DNA from: Aselliscus stoliczkanus
Taxonomy: Eukaryota > Chordata > Mammalia > Chiroptera > Hipposideridae
Direction: 5' to 3'
NCBI GenBank assembly: GCA_033961575.1
Contig: CM066733.1
Location: 137,876,421-137,940,420 of the forward strand
Length of the DNA: 64,000 bases
Under the pieces are notes generated by a model. The model had not been told where the DNA came from. It saw only the letters and a list, made by a program, of their open reading frames with translations, and searched no databases. The position numbers and the translations under genes were made by a program. Positions 23,930 to 35,269 of the stretch are shown here, piece after piece; positions within the stretch are counted from its first letter, which is position 1; the number at the start of each line of letters is the position of its first letter.

Positions 23930-24766
<837 letters not shown>

Positions 24767-24815
<49 letters not shown>
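24767..24815. repeat. (GT)n microsatellite
   Basis: About 24 GT units, uninterrupted. Confidence 0.98.
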
Positions 24816-24820
<5 letters not shown>

Positions 24821-25374
24821 AACCAGGGCAGAACCAGCCTTATGGGCAGAAATAGTAAACATGACTATTCATTAAACTATGACACTTCTAAAAGTAACAA
24901 GATATTGGATGGGCATTTGTAGTTAAAGATGTGAACCATAGGTACTTTTATACTATTCACCAACACCCTCCCAATTCTGGGTGAGTTTGACTGGTTTTGC
25001 CACAATGTTTTGGTAAGCTTCCATGTGGCAGTAAAAGCAAACCCACAGGTGGGTGACTCTAAATATGGGAGTTCCCTGGCTATTCTCATTCTTCACAGTA
25101 AGATAAGTACTCTTCTAAGGCAACTAATACTTTCCTTAGACCTCCTGTGACCTCATTTATAGTTCTTCTAGGATGGAGAGAACATACCCCCTCACTAAAA
25201 TTTAAAGAAATAAAAAATAAGGAACACTGAGAACATTAAAAGTTTCCTGGCAACATGTTTGCTATGGATTAGCTAGTAGACACATTTTTCATGTTTCAGA
25301 ATTGAGTGTTTTCATAATATTTTTGCTTCCATGGGCACCACTTGCATTTAGGAAGAAGTAAAATTATAAGCTTC
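24816..25374. other. Unassigned sequence
   Basis: No gene or named repeat. The 70-codon minus-strand frame at 24877-25089 has no recognised domain. Confidence 0.45.
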
Positions 25375-25480
25375 AATCCCATCTCAAGTAGTTTAACCTC
25401 TTTGAGCAACAATTCTTCATCAATAAAACAGGAATAACAATGGTGCCTTATAGAATTTGATATGATGTGTCTATGTTCTA
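25375..25480 (-). mobile_element. MIR fragment (antisense)
   Basis: 'tttaacctctttgagcaaca' then 'tcttcatcaataaaacagga' and 'aacaatggtgccttatagaa' is the MIR complement (CTCTGAGCCTCAGTTTCC...AAAATGGGGATAATAATG...). Confidence 0.65.
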
Positions 25481-26097
25481 TGAGGAATAATAATATCCAA
25501 TCATTATCAGCCATGATCCATAAACAAGGATCCAGTTTGATGAGTGATAGAGATTGCATTGATCTTTCGGAGTCCAACACATTAAGAGTGTGAGATATTC
25601 AACATGGCATAGATTGAAAATCTTCACGAACATTTGATATGAGTCCCCAGCCTACATTTCAGTATTTTCAAATGGCTTTGTAATTCTGCCTTCTCCTCCA
25701 ACCAGGATAAGGGATATCCCCTAAATAAAGAAATAGGACAGACAGTTTGGAGTGTTTTTCTTTGGAGGGCATATTCTTTGGCACTCATGATTCCTAACTA
25801 CAGAATTCCTGTGGCCCTATGACTTCGGTAGAAATTAGGTGGGAACATTATGTGTTCATCACTTTTCTTCTGTGCTACCACAAAGTTCACAATCACAAGT
25901 TCCAAAGAAAAACATGCTTTCTCAATCTCCCATTATCAGTTGAATTAGTTGAGGATCATTATTTAAAACGAGATCTTTGAGGCAGCAAAACTAAATGTTG
26001 AAGGAGGATAACAAGAAAATCAAAGTGTTAAGTCCTAATATCACTCAGTTTCTGTTTCAATATAAGCCAGTACATAGTGAGTATTAGATTCCTAATA
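25481..26097. other. Unassigned sequence
   Basis: No gene or repeat recognised. Confidence 0.45.

Positions 26098-26131
<34 letters not shown>
26098..26131. repeat. (AAT)n microsatellite
   Basis: About 11 AAT units. Confidence 0.97.
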
Positions 26132-27270
26132 TGTAAAATATAATGTGATTGGCTTTGTGCCAGAGACTAGGGGTAGTGGGGTTCAATAAGTGGTATGTAT
26201 GTGTGTGCCTGTGTGTGAAATGCTTTCTTATATCTATGAAGATGAACATAGAATTTTTGTTGTTCGTTGTGTTTCCATCAACTAGCATGGTGAATTATCT
26301 TAGTGTCAGCATTAGCCAAGTTTCTCTAGAAAATACAATATGAAGAGGCAAGAATTAAAATTTACTTGGAGCTTAAAACCCAAAAGTGCAAAAGGTGAGG
26401 TAAAAAGAGAAATGAGGTAAAAAAAAAAAAAAAAAAAAAAAAGAGTATATACAACATAATTTGATGTGTTATGTTACACTACAGGAGACTGCTTCATAAA
26501 GCATCAGGGACAAAAAGAAAGACTTCAGGTCCTTCAATAGGAACATTCACTGGGCAAAAGGGACATCTGTGGATAGACAGAAAAGAAGAACTGAGCAGTG
26601 TACAGAAGGAAGAATTTAGGGACTCAGCCCCTGCTCCCCTCAAATCTCCCACTGATTAAGGTTCTCTTGTTAGGAAGCTGACTCCCCAACAATTGCAGGT
26701 TTCACAATCCATTTCTAAGTGACTATTCAGAAGCGAGATCCCATGCCCTACAATGGGTCATTTTGTCTAATTTCAGATGTGTCAGGATAACTTAGCCCAA
26801 ATGGGGCTGAATGTTTGGGCTTGAAGGACACGTAAACAATAGACTTCACCTTAGACTCTATCTAGCTAGGAGAGCTGCATAGAGATGCTGAAATGGTGCT
26901 TTCCATTCAGAATGGAGGGCAGGCAGATGGAGTATGCAAAACAAGTTGGTTGAGAAATCAGAGGAAACACACAAAGTTGGATTCCTACGTAGTCTACTTC
27001 CTACACTTCTCAATTACATTTGCGTTCTCCTGTTAAGTATGTCTTGTTCACATAGTAAAATATGTTCACTTGTATTATTTTTCTTGTAATAATAAAGATA
27101 AATCCATACCTTCTCTAGAATAGGAGGCACCTGTTCAATGAGCCACAGTGTATCTTTACAAAGGTGGCCAGCAGTGATGTCACCGAACACTGAGGCAAAA
27201 GTTTTTATAAAGTAAGATACTATGGCTGTCTTCAATATGCCCACAATAGACCTTCAACTACAGAGTGTAA
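26132..27270. other. Unassigned sequence with an A-run
   Basis: A homopolymer of about 25 A at 26419-26443 follows a short direct repeat (GAGGTAAAA at 26397 and 26414). The rest, 26470-27270, has mixed composition and may contain an old LTR-type repeat that I cannot name. No coding gene. Confidence 0.4.
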
Positions 27271-27272
27271 TA
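27271..27272. repeat. TA target duplication (left) of mariner
   Basis: TA immediately before the left terminus; matched by TA at 28573-28574. Confidence 0.8.
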
Positions 27273-28572
27273 TGAGGAAGGACAATTAAGTTCGTGAACT
27301 TGCCACTGAGCCCTTACATTGGCAGCACTGTAAAAAAAGCTCCATAAGGTTTCTAACCTTGGCATATCGGTGTCTCATAGCTGCGTTTGTGTTGTCATGT
27401 GGTGGTGTCTTGCTGAGTGGCATTCATTATTATTGTTGCATGTTTTTGTGTGCTGTCGTGAGAATGTCTGAGCTTGAGTTAGATAAACGAACTAACGTCA
27501 AGTTTCTTGTTAAACTTGGCAAGAGTGGAAGTGAAATCAGGGAAATGTTAGTCCAAGTATATGGGGATAATGCCATGAAGAAAATGGCAGTGTACAAATG
27601 GATTAAAGGTTTTTCTGAGGGGACAGAATGTATGACTGATAAAAAGAGGTCATGGCTGCTAGTAACGAGAAGAACTGATGAAAACAATGCAAAAATTCAT
27701 CAAATTGTGCATCAAAATTGTCAGCTGACTGTGAGAAGCATAGTAGACCAAGTAAACATCAATAGAGAAACAGGAAAATCTTAACAGAAAATCTTGGCAT
27801 GAGAAATGTGTGTGCAAAAACGGTCCAGAAGAAACTCACCGCTGAACAAAAACAAAGGAGTCAAAGTTTGCTAAGACCTTTTGGAGAGGAAAGATGATGT
27901 TTTGGGCCATGTTATCACTGGTGATGAAACATGGGTATACCAATATGACCCCGAAACAAAGCGTCAAAGTGCACAGTGGGAATCAGCCAATTCCCCATGA
28001 CCAAAGATTTCTGTCAGTCCAAATCAAGAGTCAAAACGATGTTGCTGACATTTTTGATATCAGAGGTAATATTCATTATGAATTTGTATCAACTGGACAA
28101 ACAGTTAACCAAATTTACTATTTGGAAGTGTTGAAAAGGCTAAGTGAAAAAGTTAGATAAAAATGACCTGAACTTTTCACCAATTCATGCTCTTGCATCA
28201 TGACAATGTACCAGCTCACATGGCACTGTCTGTGAGGGAGTTTATAGCCAGTAAACAAATAACTGTATTGGAACTCCCTCCCTACTCACATGATCTGGTC
28301 CCCAGTGACTTCTTTCTTTACCCGAAGATAAAGGAAATATTAAAGGGAAGACGTTTTGATGACATTCAGGACATCAAGGGTAATATGAACAACAGCTCTG
28401 ATGGCCATTCCAGAAAAAGAGTTCCAGAATTGGTTTGAAGGGTTGACTAGGCACTGGCATCAGTGTATAGCTTCCCAAGGGGTGTACTTCGAAGGTGACC
28501 ATAGTGATATTCAGCAATGAGGTATGTAGCACTTTTTCTAGGATGAGTTCATGAATTTGATTGGGACACTCA
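27273..28572 (+). mobile_element. Mariner DNA transposon, near full length, inactive
   Basis: 1300 bp, the usual mariner length. Left terminus TGAGGAAGGACAATTAAGTT continues CGTGAACTT; the right terminus in complement is TGAGTGTCCCAATCAAATTC then ATGAACTC, so both ends start TGAG and share the CAAT..AA.TTC.TGAACT block. Flanked by TA on both sides. It encloses one broken transposase. No other insertion interrupts it. Confidence 0.93.
27464..28520 (+). pseudogene. Mariner transposase, inactivated
   Basis: The transposase of the mariner family cuts and joins element ends in the nucleus with a D,D34D triad. The likely start is the ATG at 27464 (MSELELDKRTNVKFLVKLGK); the frame is open further upstream to 27359, but that part lies in the 5' UTR of such elements. 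The N-terminal part with helix-turn-helix DNA binding runs to about 27784, where a stop breaks it. After a further frame break the catalytic part resumes: VITGDETW-like region near 27910-27945 (first D), then LLHHDNVPAH at about 28187-28216 (second D), and 34 residues later PSDFF (third D). The reading frame is split at about 27784-27894 and 28160-28187, and again after 28438, so no functional protein is made. The ancestral C-terminus SDIQQ is followed by TGA at 28518-28520. The similarity to mammalian mariner relics is from memory. Confidence 0.9.
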
Positions 28573-28574
28573 TA

Positions 28575-29200
28575 GGCTGAGAGTCCCAGCTAAACTGTTG
28601 TGAAATCTGTGACTGCATTTGAAACCAGACCAAGCTTCCTAATGGGCTTATCTAACCAGTGACTGAACCCCACAGGAATGGTAAGAGATACGCATTCCTG
28701 GGGGACACAGGGCTCCTCTGAGGGATGCCTTTGACTTGAGGGTTCCATGATAGACTGACCAAACATTTTAAAAATTATATGGTTATCTAGGAGGCTATCA
28801 TTCAACATTTTCTTCCTCCCCTTTACTTGGGGTCAGGCTTTTATTATGTCTGGTTTTTCCTCTGTTTCCTTGGTTAACTCCCTTTTTTCTCTCAAAGAAG
28901 CATTTCCCCTGATAAAACTCTTTCACCTTAACCCCATTTTCTGTCTACATCTTGGAAGACACAGACTAGCACCAGCAGTACCAGGAGTAATCCAAGAAAG
29001 CAGGTGGTTATTTGGAACTGGCTCATCCACTTATCAGCAATAGAAGAAACCACCTTGGCAAAAAGTGGTGCCTCATTGCTAGAGCTTTTGTCAGTGGTAA
29101 CCCAGGGAAATGTCCTAGTACAGAAAAGTGCTGCTGGGACAATAATGCAGTCACTTAAAAGTAATAATGCATGGGGGAAGCAGGAATGCCTAAAATGAGA
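28575..29200. other. Possible old ERV/MaLR-like remnant
   Basis: The phrase 'ccagcagtaccaggagtaat' (28973-28992) and 'ggttatttggaactggctca' (29006-29025) resemble MaLR internal sequence as I recall it. The remainder is unplaced. No retroviral protein can be read. Low certainty. Confidence 0.3.
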
Positions 29201-29559
29201 ACGAAGTTGGCTGGTTTACTGCTACGTTGTCTTTTTGTTTTTGTTTTGCTCTTAGCTGTTCTCTAGGGATTTTATGGAAGATTTTGGGTAGATTCACAAA
29301 AATCTATGCTGGTTCCATATTCTTGACACCAGAATTTCTTTAACTTATTTGAAATGCAATTCAAAATGATTCTAAAATTTATTAAGTGGATAGAATTATT
29401 GTAGGATTTGCTTAATTATAAAGGGAGGAACATAAAAGGCCATGATGGACTAAACTCTGAAATTACAATCATTTTTCTTTTCAAAGGAACCTCTTAAAAG
29501 AATTAAAATACAGATTACCTTAAAAGAATGATACATAGAGTGACAGACGAGTTATCAAC
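29201..29559. other. Unassigned sequence
   Basis: No gene or named repeat. Confidence 0.4.
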
Positions 29560-30765
29560 AGCAAAATGAAACCAGAAGAAAGGGTAATTCTAGTTTCAAG
29601 GTATTTAAATCAAAAAACAACAACAAAATTCTAAACACTTAAAAAAAGTCTTCAAAAATTAAAGTAAACAACACCATCATCTTAAAAGATTTCATGAACT
29701 TATGCAGAAAACTCAACCCAAGAATTGGAAAATATCATTTTTTGTCAGAGTATCCATGATACATGCATAAGATAGGTTATAACATGAGACATAAAACAAA
29801 CTTAACAAATTTAAAAGAATTGAGTTCTTATAGAGTGTGTTCTCTAACCAGAGGAGATCAAGCTAGAAATTAGTAACAAAAGAACAACAGGAAAATCTCT
29901 AAATGTGTGGAAATTAAAAAACATACTTCTAAATAATTCAGAGCTCAAAGAGAAATGTTCAAAGGAAATTCTTTTAAAAAATTATAGATCTGAATGAAAA
30001 TGAAAAATAACACATTAAAAAATGTGGGATTGAGCTAAAACCACTGTGAGAAGGAAGTTTACAGTACTTAATGCTTATTTAGAAAAAAAGGAAATGTCTC
30101 ACATAAACTAGTTCGTACTTCAAGAAGCCATAGAAATAAGAGCAAAATAAATCCAAAACATAAAGGAAAAAAAAAAAAAATACCAGACATAAGAACAGAA
30201 TCGATAAAATTAAAAACAGTAGAAAAAAAATCAATGAAAAGAAAGCTTATTCTTTAAAAGAATCTTTAAAAGACAATAGTTTTGAGCAAAATAAAACAAT
30301 TCATTGTAAGTTTTGTAATTATATGCAAAATATATATTAAAAATAGGGTCGGTAATAGGAAAAACAAAATAGAAGTTTACATTAGTAGGTTCTTACACTC
30401 CATGTTAAGTAGTTTAATATCATTTGAAGGTAGACTTTGCTAAGTGAAATATGAATATTTTCAACTCCAGAGCAACTATCAAGAGCTAAAACAAAGCAGT
30501 ATACATAATAAGCAAAAAATGGAGATATAATGGAAACACAAACATTCAATTAATTCTAAAGAAGACAAGGAAAGAGGGAAAAAAAGAATGTACTGACGTG
30601 ACAAATAGAAACAAAATCAGCATCAATATTTATATTAAATGTACATTGTTTAATCTTAAAAGGCAAATATCAGAGAGGATAATAAAAATGACTGAACTAT
30701 TTGCAGTGAAAAATCCATTTTAAATATACTTACACAGATAAGTTAAAAAGCAAAAATATATTGGA
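29560..30765 (+). mobile_element. Old LINE-1 ORF2 fragment
   Basis: A-rich sense ORF2 text: 'gatcaagctagaaattagta' (29857-29876), 'acttctaaataattcagagc', 'atgtgggattgagctaaaac' (30021-30040), 'ttacagtacttaatgcttat' (30059-30078), then 'aaagtcttcaaa...'. Full of stops. The segment probably continues beyond the hAT insertion, to about 31080. Confidence 0.68.
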
Positions 30766-30769
30766 ATAA

Positions 30770-30912
30770 GAGTCTATGCTATCTAATACACCAGCCACTA
30801 GCCAAATATGGCTGTTGAGCACTAAAAATCTGGTTAAGAAATTAAGATGTGCTGGTGGTGTAAAACACAGGATGTGCCTAAGACTTAGTAAAAAACAAAA
30901 CAAAACAATAAT
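30770..30912 (+). mobile_element. hAT-type MITE fragment
   Basis: 'agtctatgctatctaataca' then 'ccagccactagccaaatatg', 'gctgttgagcactaaaaatc' and 'ttaagatgtgctggtggtgt' follow one half of an old mammalian nonautonomous hAT element. The other half is missing. Confidence 0.65.
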
Positions 30913-31089
30913 GCAAACTATATCACTAGAACTAGAAATCAGTAATAAAAAGAAATTCCTCAAATACTAAAAAAAAGTTAGGCAACGCATTCCACTTAAT
31001 CTATAGAAAAAAAGAGGAATTAAAAGGAAAATGTGAAAATCTTTTGAAATTAATAAAAATCAACAACAAAATATAAAATGCTGTGGCTG

Positions 31090-31500
31090 TTTCAGTTTCC
31101 TATGGCTGCTGTAAAAAAGTACCACCAACTGTGTGGCTTAAAACGACAGAAATGTTTTCTCTCACAGTTCTAGAGGCTAGATGTCCAAATCAAGGCCATG
31201 TTCCTTCTGAAGGTTCTATGGGAGAGTCCTTCTTTGCCTCTTCCTAGCTTCTGGTGGTTCCAGATGGCCTGTGATGCTTTTTGACTTACTGTATCCCTGT
31301 GATCTCTGCCCACCTCTTCACACAGCCTTCTTCCCTGTGTTTCTAAATATCCCATTACTTCCTCTTTTAATAATATAGTAAGTCATTAAATTTAGGCCTG
31401 ACCATTATCCAGTAGAATGGTCTTAACTTAATTTGATTACATCTACAATGATCATATTTCCAAATAAGATCACATTGACAAATACCTGGGGTTAGAACTT
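31090..31500 (+). mobile_element. Old mammalian interspersed repeat, copy 1
   Basis: 'gtttcagtttcctatggctg', 'ccaactgtgtggcttaaaac', 'ctctcacagttctagaggct', and near the end 'tttccaaataagatcacatt'. The same family appears in split form at 38285-39110 and in part at 49745-49920. I recognise the consensus but cannot name the family safely. Confidence 0.7.
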
Positions 31501-31509
31501 TAACATAAC

Positions 31510-31532
31510 TTTTTTTTTTTTTTTTGGGGGGG
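31510..31532. repeat. Homopolymer T16/G7 junction
   Basis: T-run at 31510-31525 immediately followed by G-run at 31526-31532. Confidence 0.9.
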
Positions 31533-31619
31533 AAGTACAATTAAACCCAATACAGTGAGATTTACCAAATTAGTGTTTAAAAGAAACATTTTAACATGAA
31601 TTGCATATCTTATAAAAGA

Positions 31620-31692
31620 AGTCTCAAATCAATTATCCTATTTATCATCTTAAGAAACTAGAAAACTAAAACTAAAAGCAAGAAAAAAAGAA

Positions 31693-31729
<37 letters not shown>

Positions 31730-31815
31730 GCAGAAATAAATGAAACAGAAAGCAGGAAAACCACAGAGAATATTAATGAAACCAAAAGCTATGTCTTTGA
31801 AAGAATTAGTCCCAT
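31620..31815 (+). mobile_element. LINE-1 ORF2 fragment with (AAT)n expansion
   Basis: 'agaaactagaaaactaaaac' (31652 on) ... 'gcagaaataaatgaaacaga' ... 'aatgaaaccaaaagctatgt' (31775-31794) is ORF2. An (AAT)n run at 31694-31729 has expanded in the middle. Confidence 0.75.
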
Positions 31816-31837
31816 TCATTAATATCTAGCCTGATGA

Positions 31838-32010
31838 GTTGTTTTCAACCAGAGATGATCTTTCTCCCAGGTTACATTTGGCAATGTCTGGAAGATATGC
31901 TTCTGACATCCAATGGGTAAAAGGCAGACGTAGCTAATAAATATTCTAAAATGCACATGACAGTCCCAAGGATTATCCTGTTCTAATTGTCAGTAGTTTC
32001 AGACTGATTG
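31838..32010 (+). mobile_element. hAT-Charlie-type MITE
   Basis: Starts at 'gttgttttcaaccagagatg' and includes 'ttacatttggcaatgtctgg' (31872-31891), 'gcttctgacatccaatgggt' and 'taaaatgcacatgacagtcc', in the order of a common mammalian nonautonomous hAT element. Ends at about 'gtagtttcagactg'. Confidence 0.78.
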
Positions 32011-32060
32011 GAAAAGAAAGAGAGAAGATGCAGATTATCACTATCAAGAATGAAAGAGGG

Positions 32061-32160
32061 GGTCCAGCCAAGTGGCGCCGGGGTTAAGAGCTGGCTTGGG
32101 ACGCCAGAGGCCCCAGTTCAGATCACACATATGAGGGCCAGTGACAGTGCCATCTGAAAA
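32061..32160 (+). mobile_element. SINE family A copy, diverged
   Basis: GGTCCAGCCAAGTGGCGCCG head, stem GCTGGC/GCCAGA, body ending GACAGTGCCATCTGAAAA. Follows AAGAATGAAAGAGGG (from 32047). First unit of a three-insertion cluster. Confidence 0.9.
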
Positions 32161-32170
32161 AAAAGAATGA

Positions 32171-32302
32171 GGGCTGGCCGAGTGGTGCGGTAGTTAAGTG
32201 CTGGCTTGGGAAGCCAGCGGCCCCGGTTCGGGTCCCACATATGAGAACCAGTGACATTGCTCTCGAGAAAAAAAAATAAAAATAAAAAATAAAAATAAAA
32301 GT
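32171..32302 (+). mobile_element. SINE family A copy, tandem neighbour
   Basis: GGGCTGGCCGAGTGGTGCGG head, body to GTGACATTGCTCTCGAGAAA, long A/T tail. Flanked by AAAGAATGA on the left (32162-32170) and AAAGAATGAAAGAGG on the right (32303-32317). Confidence 0.92.
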
Positions 32303-32317
32303 AAAGAATGAAAGAGG

Positions 32318-32788
32318 GGCAGCCAAGGGGCGCGTTGGTTAAGAGCTGGCTTGGCATGCCAGCTCAGGCAGCAGGGCCCTGGTTCAGATCCCACATATGA
32401 GGGCCAGTGACACTGCCCTCTACAGCTAAGAAGGTGAACAACAGCTCCACTTGGAGCTGGGCTGCTGTGAATCTCCAGCGATGGCGGCATAGCTGCAGCC
32501 ACTGCTGCAGTGGGCTGCCATAGGCTACAGTGAGTGGCCGGCAGCCAGAATGAGCGGCCAGCAGCCAGCATGAGCTGCCAAGAGCCGCTGCGGCCGTCCA
32601 GAGGCCGGCAACCGATCTGCCTCACCCAGGAGGAGCGCAATGTTAGTACCAACATGGGCCAGTGAAGCAATGTCCTCCACAATTAGACTGAAGAACAAAA
32701 GGACAGCAACTTGCCTGTTCCCCTTCCCCGGTGCCCCAACACTGTTCCCCTCCTCAATTCCCCAATAAAATCTTTAAAAAAAAAAAAA
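32318..32788 (+). mobile_element. Composite retroposon, copy 1
   Basis: A 471-bp element. The family-A-like head and body (32318-32420; head stem GCTGGC/GCCAGC) are joined to a GC-rich 3' part not present in short SINEs. That part contains three 20-bp tandem units at 32529-32588, such as AGTGAGTGGCCGGCAGCCAG. It ends in a C-rich stretch with CCCCAATAAAATCTTT and a poly(A). Flanked by AAAGAATGAAAGAGG (32303-32317 and 32789-32803). Other copies: 38497-38951 (minus) and 59693-60136. The minus-strand 162-codon frame here is a shadow. Confidence 0.9.
32529..32588 (+). repeat. 20-bp tandem units in composite retroposon
   Basis: Three consecutive 20-bp units: AGTGAGTGGCCGGCAGCCAG, AATGAGCGGCCAGCAGCCAG, CATGAGCTGCCAAGAGCCGC. 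Confidence 0.88.
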
Positions 32789-32884
32789 AAAGAATGAAAG
32801 AGGATCATCACTACAGTTCTTAGAAACATTAAAATGATGAAGAATAATATGGGCAATTTTATTCCAACAAATTTAACTTAGATG

Positions 32885-32888
32885 AAAT
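32885..32888. repeat. Solo LTR target duplication (left)
   Basis: AAAT directly before the LTR's 5'-TGTT; repeated at 34104-34107. Confidence 0.75.
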
Positions 32889-34103
32889 TGTTACAGGCCA
32901 ACTGAGCAGCACCTACCCCCACCACTGAAAAACTTTAATATTTTCTTTTCTATAGAAATTTTAAGTATAAAAATGTTAAGTCTCCTCCCTCGTTCTTTAG
33001 TTTCTTAGCTCTTGGGCTTTGATTGCTCTCCTAACCAGTTTGTGAATGTTGGACGTAAGATCCCCCTTGCTTCTTAATTGCTTCGTAAATCAGTTCCTGA
33101 ATCTGAAACAATAGAAGTCTCCTACCCCTGCTTCAGATAGCTATTTGAAAGCCTGTGACTTCCTAATATCCCCCAGGCCAGGAAGCTAAATGTCAAACCC
33201 ATTCTGTGTCCAGACAACTGACTCCACCTGAGTGATGGACTGAATAGCCACAAATTTCATAACCTAACAGATTTATATTTTTGTTCTCATTCAGGAGCCT
33301 TCAGGATGCAGGGGATACCCCAACAAACAAAGAAGCCAACACGGTCTTCGAGGTGGAGCATGAGACCCCTTCCTCTCATCTGAGATCAGCTAGGGTGAGA
33401 GTTCCGTGAACCCCAATAGGCAGGGACAGCTCTACGCCCCTGCCCAGCAGGAAGCAGATACAGAAGAAGAGACCTCCTGCCCCTCAACTTCCCATAGAGA
33501 TTTTATGGGGAATCATGTCTCTCAAGGAAAAACTAGGGAGGCAGTAAGAGGAAGGCATTGGGTCTCTGCATTCCTACATTCCTACACATCCCACAGAGTG
33601 CAACCACCTGCGGCACTTCCCCTCTCCACCCAAAACTCCCCATTGTATTGTAATTACCTACCCCTGCAGGAAGAGCAAATGGGCACAAAATATTCAACTA
33701 GGTCAGACCAGTCACTCACACCTGCGCAGTATCACTTATCAATCACAGGTGCCAATCAAGTGGTCCTACGCCCAGAAAGAACAGCCCATCCTGGAGAAAA
33801 AGGACAAAAACCCCAAGTCCTGGGAGGGAAGCACAGCTGCTACTGCTGCTGCTGCTTTTTCCCTGCTCCTTTTGACCTCTTTTTCCCTTTGAGCCTCACC
33901 TTTGCATGTGCCCCCTCCACATTCTTTGGTAATGGGCCCTTGAACCATCCTCTAGTACTCAGGTCTACTTTTACTTCTAAATGTACTGTCTTTTCTAATA
34001 AACTACTTATTCTACTGCTTTACTCTGGTATCTCGTTCAATTATTTGCTCGAGTTGCCAAGGACCTGGACTTTGCGCCAAGAAAGGCCCACTCTCTGACA
34101 ACA
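32889..34103 (+). mobile_element. Solo ERV long terminal repeat
   Basis: 1215 bp bounded by 5'-TGTT and AACA-3' inverted ends with an AAAT duplication on both sides. Four-base duplications are typical of class I (gamma-like) ERVs. An AATAAA poly(A) signal is at 33997-34002. No primer binding site, polypurine tract or internal gag/pol/env text adjoins it, so recombination has left one LTR. The plus-strand 230-codon frame at 33406-34098, the longest in the window, lies wholly inside and shows no viral or host domain. No repeat name is assigned. Confidence 0.78.
33997..34002 (+). terminator. LTR poly(A) signal AATAAA
   Basis: AATAAA about 100 bp before the LTR end, in the position expected for an LTR R/U5 boundary region. 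Confidence 0.6.
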
Positions 34104-34107
34104 AAAT
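34104..34107. repeat. Solo LTR target duplication (right)
   Basis: AAAT, partner of 32885-32888. Confidence 0.75.
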
Positions 34108-34519
34108 GAACAAATTATTTGTAAGTCTTCACTCAAAAAGAAACAACCAAAATAGCCTTATATCTATATAAAAATTATATCTGCTGTTAAAATTTCCCCA
34201 TGAAATTCAAGACAAGGATCACTCCTCTGATGAATCATAACAAACCATTAAGGAAGAATTAATGACATTTCTACGTAAACTCCTCCAGACCGAAGAGAAA
34301 GAAAATAGAGTACTTTTCAAGGGACTTCAGTTTCCAGTTCCATGTGTAAGGGGCTTGTGAGGCCCCTCTCAGACTTACCAGAGCAGAGACTCATGACCAC
34401 CTTAAAAACTAGTTCTGGTGTAGGAAAACCTAATCTGTAATTGACAAATTCCTGGAGGCTACATGTGGACTATATTGTTTTTGGAATGCTCCCATAGTTC
34501 ACAGAAGTGAAAGCATTCA
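34108..34519. other. Unassigned sequence
   Basis: No gene or named repeat recognised. Confidence 0.4.
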
Positions 34520-35250
34520 CAAGACCCAGAAAAGTAAGAAAGCAAGAAATGGTTTATTGAAAGTCAAGCAGTGAGGGTGCCCACGGCAGTGCCTAGAGAA
34601 GATGGCTGCCACTGCTAACTGCTCCACACATTGGAAAATAGGTGACAGAGCCAATTTCATGGCCACTCACAGGTTGTGAAAGAATTTACAAGGCACAAAG
34701 AAGTTAGAAAGTTTACTTAAGAAGAGAAACACTGGCAGAATTTTTGCCAGGGGCAGAGTCTAGAATAGTCAGCTGCAATGATCTCCAGGTTAACTTTCTT
34801 ACATAGGAAATGGTGGGTAATTTCCTTATAGCCAAAGATGTGATGTCTAAACTCAGGATATTTGACATATTGACTGAGGACATTTGATTGATATGCACAC
34901 ATTATGTAACTGGTTTCTTTCTGTGCGTGCTCTTGCCCAGAAGGCATACAGAAAAACCCCTGGGGGGCCAAGCCATAATGTTTATTTTATTCTAATTGTA
35001 TTATGATGAGGCTAGAGTTCAGGCCATGGGCAGGCTCCAGAAGTCTGCGCAGGCATCAGAAATTAGGGTAGGGCTATGGGTAGAGTTTTATCTCCTCTTT
35101 CTAGGAATATTCAGACAGGAAGGATTTATTTCTAGGAGCTGCCCCTGGGCAGTCCCTGGGGAGTGGACACAAGCCTGGGTGATCCTCAGAGTGGACTTAG
35201 GTGGTGCAAAGTACTGATTAAATTACCTTCTGCTAGCCCACTACAGGCTT
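34520..35250 (-). mobile_element. Possible ERV LTR-type repeat (antisense)
   Basis: The mixed composition, 'aatggtttattgaaagtcaa' (34550-34569; complement contains an AATAAA), and the GC-richer stretch 35020-35220 look like an antisense LTR. I could not find matching ends or a target duplication. The frames at 34713-34971 and 34996-35217 carry no domain. Confidence 0.35.
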
Positions 35251-35269
35251 ACCTTTTGTTAACTCTTTT

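Noticed and set aside
32194..32682. 162-codon minus-strand frame
   Set aside because: It runs antisense through the SINE cluster and the GC-rich composite retroposon; its repetitive protein text reflects the 20-bp units.
33406..34098. 230-codon open frame, longest in the window
   Set aside because: It lies entirely within the solo LTR, starts without a promoter or splice context that I can see, and shows no retroviral or host domain.
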